A stretch of DNA of 60,000 bases. It comes from Symsagittifera roscoffensis. Its lineage: Eukaryota > Xenacoelomorpha > Acoela > Convolutidae. The stretch spans positions 30,236,776 to 30,296,775 of the forward strand of contig NC_087069.1 in the NCBI RefSeq assembly GCF_963678635.1, in the 5' to 3' direction. A program made the position numbers and the translations under genes. Positions 34,001 through 46,000 of the stretch are shown in pieces (the first letter of the stretch is position 1; the number at the start of each line of letters is the position of its first letter). The notes under the pieces are model-generated. The model was not told where the DNA came from. It saw only the letters and a list, made by a program, of their open reading frames with translations, and did no database searches.

Positions 34001-37000
34001 GAATATCGATGCTTCACATAACAGTGATTGATCATTGACTTTCTAACCGAGAACGGATAAGAGCGGAGCGGACACTTTAGCACGTCATCACCTGTGCTAG
34101 TGTCTTGGTTTGATGCGAAGGATTGCCGGCTCAGTTGCGGTGCAGAGACGGTCGATACTGATGCGCTGATCAGTTTCACATGCGGGTGGAAGTTTTGCAT
34201 GTGCTTAGTCCAACCGCTGACAAAGACATACGTCTTGTTACAGTCGGACAGAGGGCAGTCGAATTTGCCTTTTTGGACCCCCGTTGCTGAACTGCTGAGG
34301 GATTTCTACAGTTCTGTCAATTCCTTTATCAGTTTCAATTTAATTACTACTATCGGAGGTCTGGACCGAGGGTTCTGAATGGTTATCTCTAAAATGCCTG
34401 TACATTTCTTTTTGCTATGAAACATTCTACAACAGTTTTCATTAGCACATAGAACTGTTTGCCAACTTTTGCCGATAGCATTTGCTTTAAAACCCCCACC
34501 GTCTGTGAACTTAAGTTTGGTTGTCGGATTGTGCAACCAGTTATCCTGGTCACACTTAGTCTTGAGCCCATGGTTGTCAAGATCAGCACTAAGCAGCCTA
34601 ATCCAATCTTTTTGCCAAACTTTAGCACCTTCAAGTAAATCATTCAAGCTATCGACCCCGATGTTTTTATAGGAAGCATAGAGTTGAACCCTTCTCTTGC
34701 ATAGTGCGACTGGCGTTGTTTTTACTTCTTCATTCATTTCCTTTAGTTTCATTTCATTTCGAGTTTCTAGCCTGAGACACATTCTTTTAGCGCGGTGTAT
34801 AACCGATTCTAGTCTACCAAGATCAGTTTATTTGATAACAAGGGTCTCTAAGCCGTATAGCAGGACTGGCTTTAGGAATGTCTCAATGGAGAGACCCTTT
34901 TTCCTTAGTGTCAACCTTTTAGACACCAGGGCCGGTCTAAGACGTAACATTGCTATTCTTTACTTAGAAATGCGAGCGCTGATAGCCTTGTCATCGCTCC
35001 CATCAGATGATATGATGCTGCCGAGATACTCGAAGTGATTAACCTGTTCTACCTATTTACTGAGTAATTTGATAGGAACATTATTATTGTCTTTGTTATT
35101 TATCACGATATTTTTAGTTTTCTCGGCAGAAATTGAAAGCCAGATCATCAGCGTATGCAAAGTTTCTTTTATCTCCACTGGTCTTACTTAGGAGAAGTCA
35201 AAAAGGATGATAATCAACAGTGGGCCCAAAACGCACCCTCCAGTTCACTGCAAAAGTTTTATCCTTATCAATCTTGCCGATGGGTTTGCTGTGGAGCGCT
35301 TCAATCAAACTGATGATATCTCCTGAGATTCCAAAATCCCTTAGGACGAAAAACAGCACTTCCCTATCAATAGAATCAAAAGCCTTCTTCAGGTCAATGA
35401 AAGTCATACAAATTTGACGTTTTTCAATCCTTCTTTGAAGCAAACATCTAATTGCCAAGATAGATTGGCCTGTTGATGTGTGCTTTCGGAACCCTAAATG
35501 ATAGGGTGAGATATTCGGCAGCTGCTTATTCGCCCTATTTGCAATCACCTTCGCGAAAACTTTGCCAACTTGGTCATGAAGGAAAATGCTCCAGTAATTG
35601 TTCGGTTCTGCTCTGCTTCCTTTCTTGAACAGATTGAGTATTACTGCTTCCCTCCAAATTTGGGGAACTTTTCCCGGCTCAAGCCAGATATCAGTGAAAA
35701 TCTTTTTGAGAGGATTGAAAACTTTCTTCGAGCAACTTAAGATGGTCACTGGTGATCTGACTCTCACCGGGAGCCTTGCCCGAGTTGATTTATCTCAAGG
35801 CTTGTAGTACCTCTGCCCCTTTAGTACTTTTCGCCCCTGGTAGTGACCTTTCCACAAACTTTTCACTCGCCGGTTTGTTCGTAAACAGATTCTCATAATG
35901 CTTTTGAAACTTCACATTACTGACTTCAGCTTTGCTCCTTCTCTCCAACCAACTCAAACGAACACTCCTAAGAGCCTCTTTCAACACCTTAAACGTTTCA
36001 CGCGTTTGTCTGAGGGCAAGCTTGTCTTGAAATCCTTCCAGGCCGCTCTCTAATATCTCATTTTGTGCTAAACTTATTCAGCTTGTTGCACTTCAAATTT
36101 AGCCTTTTCCTTGCTGCAACCAATTCGTCAGTTCTGTTGTTTAGAATCTGAATTTGTACACTTCTTCTTTCTTTGAATACCAAACGATGTTCAGTATTTA
36201 AGTACTTAAAGAACGTACCCTCTTTTCCCTCAGGTTCCGGAACCGGTAACCTGGCATGGACATTGCACACCAACTCCTTGGAGTTCTATTGAGGCTCTCA
36301 ATGGAGTCAGTGTGGGACAAGAGGTTATCTGATGTTAAGAATGAGCGACCGTGAGCCGATTTCATACAGGTATTGATTTTGGACCGTAGTCCAGGAGACT
36401 TCCTTTTAAGCTTCTTCTGAGAAGGCTTTCACCACCAAACGCCTTTTTGCCTGGTTCTTTCGGAGGTAAGATCACACCTACAAGTTGAGCATGATCTCAG
36501 TAATGCCCGGAGCTACCTCCCCAACAGGCTCTCAAATTCTCCAGACGGTGTTCCGATCGGACAAGCTATAATCAATGACTGTATCTGAGCCTCTAGTATG
36601 ACGCCACGTTATAAGCCTACTTAAAGGCTTCTTGAATAACGTGTTCACGATTTTTAAATCGTGTGTCGAACAAAACTCCAGCAATTTCTCACCGTTTGAG
36701 TTTGTTTCTTGGTCGGCAGACCAGGCACCAGCTTGTGGTCTCAGTTCGGTCAATTGCTCCTTACTGATTCTCGCATTCAAATCACTGAATATCAGAATAT
36801 GAGATCCAACTTTACGGCTGGGGATGCCGTCTTTCATTACGTAGAAGCAATAATAAATAATATTTTGTATGATAAAAAATTTTTTAGCTTCAAACTAAAT
36901 TTTCGTTTTTGATGAGCAATGTATTGAGCAAGAGCACTCTGAAATAATTTAAATTTGTTTTAAACAAGTTTTAACCAGTTTCTGAAAATCTTGCCTTTCA

Positions 37001-40000
37001 TGAGAAAATGGAATTACCTCTGAAGGTCTGACTAGTGACTAAAATTTCTTTGCCAAAAAGTCTGCCAGCAAATTTTATTTTGAGGAAATCAGTGCATCTA
37101 AGAATTTCCGCCGCTTACTTCAAAACTGAGGGAATCTGAAACTAGATGTCCACTTTTCCAGTGCATTCCAGATGATAGGAAGTATTTGATTGACTTCGAA
37201 TCTCAGGTTCCAAGCAAAGCAAGCAAACCGATTGGGCCATGTTGTGATCTTGAACTTGGACTCTTAAAACGATCTGCAAAATCGTGTTCTTCTGTGTCTG
37301 CTCTAATAATAATGCATACTCTAGAGTCCTTTCCTGAGTCATCACCTCGTTCATGAGTTCTTCCTGAATCTTGATATTGACCTTTTGATAAGAAATATAT
37401 CGCTGACCATTGTAACTTCTCCTGCCCGAACTACAATCTTCTGAAGCCCCTCAGGTGACAGTAGAACTAATTAAAAAAACTTCCGTTTTGCTTGTTTTCG
37501 TGAAAAAGTACGTATCTTTCGAGCCTTCGGTTTTCGGAAAAACGCCACCATGTTCTACTAAAACTTCCTCCTTCTAATGGAATCGTCATTGATATCCACC
37601 TTCGGATAACGTCTCGCGAAATGGTTTTGTACCTCTCCTAGTGACAAAAAACATGAGTGACTTGGCTTTTCTCATCGCCGTATCCCATGGAAAAATATCG
37701 CAAAACACTCCTACAATTAGGACATCTTCACATTTGATCTCTCATCCTGTTCTATACTGTGCGTTTCGAATGTTATCATCTCTAGTATTCGTAGCCGGTT
37801 CGCCATCTAGGGCTGGTTCCTTTACTGGAGCTGTTGGTAAAGAAACTGCTGTCGGTTTCGGCCCTAATAACGCATTCAATGTTATGCCTATTTTCGCAAA
37901 AAAAAACCCTAATCTTAAAACATTGCTTCATCTACGCCACTCCGTCGGTAGTTGTGTCGTCTGTATGTCCCAAAAAATCGATATTTCAAGCAGATTAATC
38001 GCGTCCACTGGTACTTTTGCTGACTGCGCCATAAAGTAAGTGTATTCTACGGCTGTGATGTAAAATCTTACTCATGGGAACCAAATGATACTTCCTTAAC
38101 TCAAAACACAATAGGTGCTATGAATGTTAATTCAGTCTAAGAACATACTGTTTCAAATCAGATCGTAACGACAACTCAACAATGTATTATCGAACATAAC
38201 TTTATCAAGCACTGGTCAACATCAACTAGGACAAGGACCTTTAACTTTTACACGAGATCTATTCTAACACATAACGAACGCACCACCAGAATCGCATACA
38301 ATGAAGACTCAGCTACGGATGCTTTAAATCCCAAAAACTAGCCACAAACGAAGCTACATATGTTAAATAATTGCCAATTCAATTTAACAAAAGTAACACC
38401 AAATACAAAAAGACACAACTTTGCACGTAAAAATTTAAACATAACAAGACTGCTCGTATCAGGGCGAGGCACTGAATGTTTGAGGTCTGACTTTTGAGGA
38501 CTATGGAGCAGTCATAACATAAAAGACAATTGTAATAAAAAATGAATTTTTTTTAATTTGAGATTTTTGTGAAAATCATCCGCCACACACCATATAAAGC
38601 ACAAAATGATAGATTCCGCTCCTAATAACAAATCAATTACTGCAAATAGACTGCTTCAACCAATTGGGAACGAAGTCTAAGACGGATTAAATCGACGCTT
38701 AAGCTTTAATAGCGCGAAATATATCGCGCGATAATTGTCCCAAACTGGCCAAAATGGCAATCTTTGAACATTCATAACATTACAGAAAATAATCACAGGT
38801 GAAATACCTTTTCAAATTAAAATTTAGCACAACAAAACCTTTCAAATGAATTTGAAAAATTTGTCAAAACATGACTAGTTAAAAAGTCGAAATTTGTCTG
38901 AAGAAAAACCACCCGAGCACTAATATTCCGTTACTTTCGTTACAAAAGTCGGAACAACAAACTGAAGGCATCCACACTAACTTTTTATGTAGGAAATCGG
39001 AAAGCATAAAGTCACCTTATGTATAAATTATTGATTTCAAAAATTTCGAGATACATTGAATAAGAAAATTTCTGAAACTGAATTTTAATTATAGTCATGT
39101 TCTTTAAAACTAGTAGCTTTTTTCGGTTCATTTAATGAGGTTACATAACGATAGCACCACCACAACCTCATACAATGAAGACTCAGCCACGGATGCTTAA
39201 AATCCCAAAAACTAGCCACAAATGAAGCTACATATGTTAAATAATTGCCAATTCAATGTAACAAAAGTAGCACCAAATACAAAAAGACACAACTTTGCAC
39301 GTAAAAATTTAAAGATAACAAGACTGCTCGTATCAGGGCGAGGCACTGAATGTTTGAGGTCTGACTTTTGAGGTCTATGGAGCAGTCATAACATAAAAGA
39401 CAATTGTAATAAGAAATGATTTTTTTTTTAATTTGAGATTTTTGTGAAAATCATCCGCCACACACCATATAAAGTACAAAATGATAGATTCCGCTCCTAA
39501 TAACAAATCAATTAAGGCAAATAGACTGCTTCAACCAATTGGGAACGAAGTCTAAGACGGATTAAATCGACGCTTAAGCTTTAGTCATGTTCTCTGAAAC
39601 TAGTAGCTTTTTTCGGTTCATTTAATGAGGTTATAATACATCAACTGAGTTAACTTATTACTATTCCAATGTCAAAGCACATTCTATCAAAAAGCTGCAA
39701 AGAGGCCCTAAAAGTGGCACCAATATTTGCGACTTAGGTTGGAAAAAAAATAGAAAGCTCGTACTAATACACTTTGCTTCGCAAGTGTAATGAACTGAAA
39801 AAATTGATAGAAAATAACTGTAAGTAAAAAAATTCATTTTGTTCGCCCCTCCCTTCCCGTGCCCTACTGCCTAAACTTTGCCCACTGCCATCGGTTCACC
39901 CCAGGGATATCCACAAGCTTTTGATTACGCAATTCCAGTATCCACTATCCCCCTACTATAAAATTGATTGTTGTTGTTTTGTTGTGTTTTAGCCCCCACC

Positions 40001-43000
40001 CCCCTCAACTTACATCGTATTTGTCTGTGTTGCCCTCTGGTCTGCGCTTGAGGGGGTGTGAAGTGAGGATGCACCATGGGAGGTGCTTGGCCAATGGGTT
40101 CCAGTTCTCAGACACTGTCACTGGTCCAGTCAGTCGCTGGTATGTTATCTTGATACATGGATCGTCTCTGGGCCTAAATCAGCCCGGCAGTCAACCAGTT
40201 ATAAGGCAGCACTTAAATGTGGATTACTGGAAAAATAGACATGAGGCGGAAGCCAACCCCTCCCACCTTCGACGACCCAAAGGGTCCCTTCTTTGATACT
40301 ATACTAAAACATCCATTTGGGTCAACCAACCGTATTATTATTATTATCTATAGGCGCCTACAACGCCAATAAATACTAAACATTGAGGATAGATAAAAAC
40401 AGAAAAAAAAGGCGCGAGACGCTCGTCGACCCGAATATACAAAAAAAAGCCATAAGATAATGTCGTAAACATTTTTGAGCGAATAAGTTTTAGAGTTTGA
40501 AGCTTGTACGCCCTATCCTCCCTAAAGTACTCACGGTGATATTGATGAAAAAATCTAAGTAATACTCAATATGAAATCAATTTTCACCCTTCCAACTATA
40601 CAAAATTTGTTGTTTTGCTCCCACAAAAGTTTTGTTTCAGATATGTGTGCCCAAATTTTCTCCGTTTGCCTATTGGTGTTTCAAACCTACTCTCGAATAT
40701 CAAAGTTTTCGACAGAAAACACGCATAGGCAGCTAACTTGCTTCTCGAAATGAGTTTTTCTTAGTCATTGTAATGAAAGCTTACTTAAGATTTCCACCCA
40801 GACAAAAGGTTATGTTGATGCCTTTTGATATCATAGACGCTTGATATTAGGTAGTAAACCGTTTTAGGATCATTTTTTGTCATTGGCGGAAAATTAAGGC
40901 AATTCTGTTTCAAAGATTTTTTAGCAAAAAATTATATGGGGTAAAAATGGTTTAAAACAAATAGCTTCTGGTTGCAGAAGCTCTAACTCCAGGCGTTTAA
41001 ATTAATGCTTCTGTACCAAGAAAAATCTGCCCATCAAGTTTCTATTAAATCAAGCTACAAAATGGCAGTGATGAACACTTTCAAAAACTTTTACATTTTT
41101 AAATAACCAAGCGAAACCAAGGTATCGTTCGGNNNNNNNNNNNNNNNNNNNNNNNNNNNNNNNNNNNNNNNNNNNNNNNNNNNNNNNNNNNNNNNNNNNN
41201 NNNNNNNNNNNNNNNNNNNNNNNNNNNNNNNNNNNNNNNNNNNNNNNNNNNNNNNNNNNNNNNNNNNNNNNNNNNNNNNNNNNNNNNNNNNNNNNNNNNN
41301 NNNNNNNNNNNNNNNNNNNNNNNNNNNNNNNNATCAATGTTAACGCGTAACTCTCAATATGTCTTAAAGGCTGGTCCCAAGGTTGATACTGTTTTCCTAT
41401 TATTATGATTTTTTTTGTACTTTTATTGATGCTGTGGTTGCTTCTGAATCGGAAAAAATCGTTTTTTGATGACCTGGTGTGTGTTTCGAAAGTTTTCGAG
41501 ATTGAGTCTTGTTGGAATTTGTTGTATCAGATGTTGTATGTTGTATCAGATTCTGAAATTACGTTTCGTCTTCTAGAAAAACAATTTTTCAGAATGTGTT
41601 TTTGCTTGTAGATAAGAATTCTTTTTGATTGTTCTTTCGATCTTATATATCCTACTGTTTTGTTTATCTGGGGTTATGACAAGACCTTATCGGGGAAAAA
41701 ATGAATTAAACAATTGTGTAGAAATATTCTTGTTTGTTTGCTAGATTACAGTTTGACTTAAGTGTCAGAATGATTGATGCAAAATGTAGCTGCTAAATGT
41801 CTATTTTTTAACTTGTTAATTCTTACTCATTTTGTGAGTGTTATCCTATTCCTCGGGTCGTTTTGTCGTTTTCTATAATTTAGTAAGCTTAATTTTTTTT
41901 AAAATGTGAATGGATGAGATCGAGGGTTGGTGAATAGTGAATCAATTCACAAGCTTCAGTTATAATTAGTGAAATTATATTGCATTTGAAAACCTTGATG
42001 ATTTATTGTTGTAGTTCCGCTTATATATTTTTGTGTATGCATAAATGTTGAGTTTAAACTATTGTTAGCTGTTCTATCAGGAAACATCGTATTGTAGTTT
42101 AGTGTTGTATCGGTTGTTATTGTATTATTCTCAAATAATTTTCATTGACTGAAATTATTCGATTTACTGAACTTGAGATATCATTGGTTTATTAATGAAA
42201 ATTTCATGACAACATTCATGGTCTCAAGCATAATCTGTTTCGTCTGCCAAAATTGTGTCTTCGTCGCAGTTTGCACGAAATTCTTCTTTTGATTGTTTCA
42301 TAAGGTCAAAAATATAGTGGAAGTAATCTATTATAAACCATGCTGAAATTTTTTGCAGATCGACTTTTATTATTTGTGAATTTTCTTTATCAGTGAGTTT
42401 CTCGCGAATTGAATTTAAAAGTCTTGCAAATGGATTAATTTCTGTTCTTATAGTTTCGTCGTTATCTAAGATGGAGACATAGCAGTAACCTATTGAAAAA
42501 AAAATCATTTGTAAAATTGAATTTGCTCGTGTCAAGTTTTGATGTTGTATATTTTTGATGTATTTTACGAAAAATTTTGAAAATCTTAAATCTATATCAT
42601 CAGTTTCTCTTTTGTGTGATGGGGTTTGGTTATCTTAATCTGGTGGTAAGATTTCAATTGTGAATATACCATATTGTGAGGTTACATTGCATATAATCAG
42701 TGGGTAATGATCTACTATGTACTTTTTTATCTTCTGGAAATTCTTATCGGCATGGGCTGTTGTCTTTTTTTTAAATGATGAGATTGTGACGAAATTGTAC
42801 TTGTCCACGTGACGGGGCACTGTCGAGGAGATGATTGACAAAGAGTAGGACAGAAACAGCCTCGAAATTGTTGTCGTATTGAATGATTTTCTATGCGGTA
42901 TCAATGTTAACGCGTAACTCTCAATATGTCTTAAAGGCTGGTCCCAAGGTTGATACTGTTTTCCTATTATTATGATTTTTTTTGTACTTTTATTGATGCT

Positions 43001-46000
43001 GTGGTTGCTTCTGAATCGGAAAAAAATCGTTTTTTGATGAACTGGTGTGTGTCTCGAATGTTTTCGAGATTGAGTCTTGTTGGAATTTGTTGTATCAGAT
43101 GTTGTATGTTGTATCAGATTCTGAAATTACATTTCGTCTTCTAGAAAAACGATTTTTCAGAATGTGTTTTTGCTTGTAGATAAGAATTCTTTTTGATTGT
43201 TCTTTTGATCTTATATATCCTACTGTTTTGTTTATCTGGGGTTATGACAAGACCTTATCGGGGAAAAAATGAATCAAACAATTGTGTAGAAATATTCTTG
43301 TTTGTTTGCTAGATTACATTTTGACTTAAGTGTCAGAATGATTGATGCAAAATGTAGCTGCTAAAAGACTATTTTTTAACTTGTTAATTCTTATTCATTT
43401 TGTGAGTTTTATCCTATTCCTCGGGTCGTTTTGTCGTTTTCTATAATTTAGTAAGGTTAATTTTTTAAAAATGTGAATGGATGAGATCGAGGGTTGGTGA
43501 ATAGTGAATCAATTCACAAGCTTCAGGTATAATTAGAACAAAAGTATGTCGTTTAATACTCTTTTAGAGCAAAGTAGTTCTAAGAATTTTTACAGACCTG
43601 TGTCAAATAAGAGGCGCGGTGCAAATGAAATATGAATAACCGAATCTCTTCTCTGTTTAGCTTAAATTAAACAGTGAGTTTTCGAGAAAACTTTTTAGTT
43701 AGTCCGAAATCGTTCGGAAGGGTTGGAAAGTGAAACGACGTTCGAATTCGTTAAGAAAAAATTTTAGAGAATGATTTGAGCTTTAAAGTAAAACTTATAA
43801 GATCGAAGGAAAGCCTTGATGATCTGGTATAATTATTGATGCTTAGGGTAAGGATTAAGATTTCAATTCAAGGAAAGCTTGATGATTAGATAATTAAGTT
43901 AAATTTTGCAAAAAACTTAGATGGTTAAAGATCCAACCATATTTCATGAATTTATAAATTTGAAGTAAAAGTTTTTAGAAAATTTACCGCAGATTTGAAA
44001 TTAGGTTTAACTTTTTAAAGTTTTTGTCGACGTCTTGTAGTTTAATTATAGTACTAGTTATTGCATATTATTTAAGAGATATCGCTTGTTAGATCAAATT
44101 TACGGCTCTATTTAACGCAGTTCATATAATAACTAAGAAGATTTACAGCACAAATTGGTTTCAAATTTTGTCGACGTTGACTGCTTTTTCGCTTTGCGAT
44201 GTAGTTTTTTGGCTATCGTTTTTCGTTGTGATTGTTTTTTGTCTTTAGTATTGACTAGGCTTGATTACACTTATTGAGACGTGGAAATTGGCGAATTCTA
44301 CTATTGATTTTTTTTCGACATGGTTGATGTTTTCTAAATCTAAGTTTGTATTGAGTCTGCTCGAGTCTGTTCGTCGCATTATCTTTTTTTTTCGACAGGA
44401 TAGATTTGTGCAACTTCTTAGTCTACTAATCCTAATGTTACTCTTATATTTCCTAATCTCAATAGATCTAGTATATACTGGAATGCTTGCGAGGTAAGAG
44501 GAGAGAAGAAAGCAACTGATTTCAATCTGTATTATATTTTCTCTGGCTGAAGCTATGAATATTTTCAGCTTTACAAGTTATCGTAAGTTTAAAAAATGGA
44601 TCATGATTGGTTAGTTCAAATTTTTTACAAGGATAAATATCAAGGTATATAAAACACTTGTTTGAGCTGGTTCCACTAAGGCTGACTTACCACTGAAGAG
44701 ACATCTTTTTGAAGGTGAGTTGCTTGGCGAAGTGTATGCGGGATATGCATTTGAGATTGATCCTGGTGAGCTCGGTCCACTTCTCAGTGATGAAGCTGTA
44801 ATTCACCACCAACACACTACACTCACATTGCAACACTACTCGTTCTCTGTCGTGGTTCCAGTGGTCAATTCTACAAAGTCATCAACATGATCATCGCCTA
44901 CAGTTTCCTCCAAATTAGGCGGCGAGGAGCTGAGCTAAGCTAAGCTGAGCTAAAACGCTAAACCAGACAGTTAATATAGAAGTGGAAAAAACCCTATCAC
45001 TACTCACTCTGTCAGCACAAACATGGCCACGAATTCTCCATCCAAATCTGGGAGTAGACATTCCCGCTTTAATTTTTCCTCTGCTATTTCCAGTCTCATT
45101 GCCTAAACATCAATCAAGCTAGTCAGATCAAAACTGCTGATTCTTCTGTCACGCTACTTAACGAAAAAATTAAGTTTCTTTTTTGAAAAAATGGATGCAA
45201 ACTTTTATCGGTTCAGATCTTTACGATTGCGATACGAAAGCATACTAAAAATCCATTCATATCACTGAACATCATAAACCAGACAAGAATTTCTATCACC
45301 TCCCTCAGGTACTTGGTGAAGAACAATGTTAACACAGAGGCGAAACAGAGCTTCGCAACCACTTGCGATAAAAAAATGAGTGACTCTCATTACTTTGAGA
45401 TAAACCGACAAATCGGAAAAAAATTAACATTAGTTTCAAAACAAACGTTAAATTTGCAAAAATATCCGAAAGTCTGGAAAACATCCAAATTTTTATCTTT
45501 TCGGCTTGCCGAAAAAAATTAGCCGAAAAAGTCTATATTCCGGTTTGATAATGATTGCTAATCGCAAGCGTAATTCTTCAAACGGCCAAAGCACATCTTG
45601 AGGCTAGTAAGAACGTTAGAAGTGGACAGGAAGGAGCGCTGTTACCATGAATCATCAGTGATGGCGCGTCACAGTGGTAGACACTAACCTTGTTGGCAAA
45701 GTAGAGATCCGACTCTTTCTGAGTGAGCAGTCTGGGTGGTTGCGGTGATGGTTCTATAGAATTTTCCTTGCCAGCCGTCGCTACTGTCGTTGTTTCATGT
45801 GTAGCGACGGCAGCAGTATCTGTAGTGCTGCTATTGCTATCTGTACTGTCGGCGTATACCGTTTCACCTTTTTTCTTATTGTTCCCATCACTTTGCGGCT
45901 CATCATCAGGATTGATAGACTCACTTGTAACATAATAATAATAATGAAAGAATTAATTCTCTTGAGTAAATTAAGGCAAAAATAAAAATAAGCAGTGCAC

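Larger units (their letters stand above)
28563..38289 (-). mobile_element. Ty3/gypsy-type LTR retrotransposon with nested insertions, decayed
   Basis: Two LTR-like sequences in direct orientation bracket minus-strand gag start, RT, RNase H and integrase pieces in the gypsy order. A LINE (33880-36850) has been inserted between the gag and pol parts, and a nuclease-domain fragment of another retroelement lies at 29896-30342. All coding parts are broken by stops and shifts. No envelope-like frame was seen. The whole element occupies most of intron 5 of the TPRG1-family gene and is in the same orientation as it. Confidence 0.72.

Noticed and set aside
41050-41337. Reading frame through the N run
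   Set aside because: It is made of unknown bases.
41333-43536. Treating the 637-bp repeats as LTRs of a small retroelement
   Set aside because: The frame extends into copy 2, there is no TG..CA boundary, primer site or RT, and copy 1 starts at a gap edge. A tandem unit fits better.
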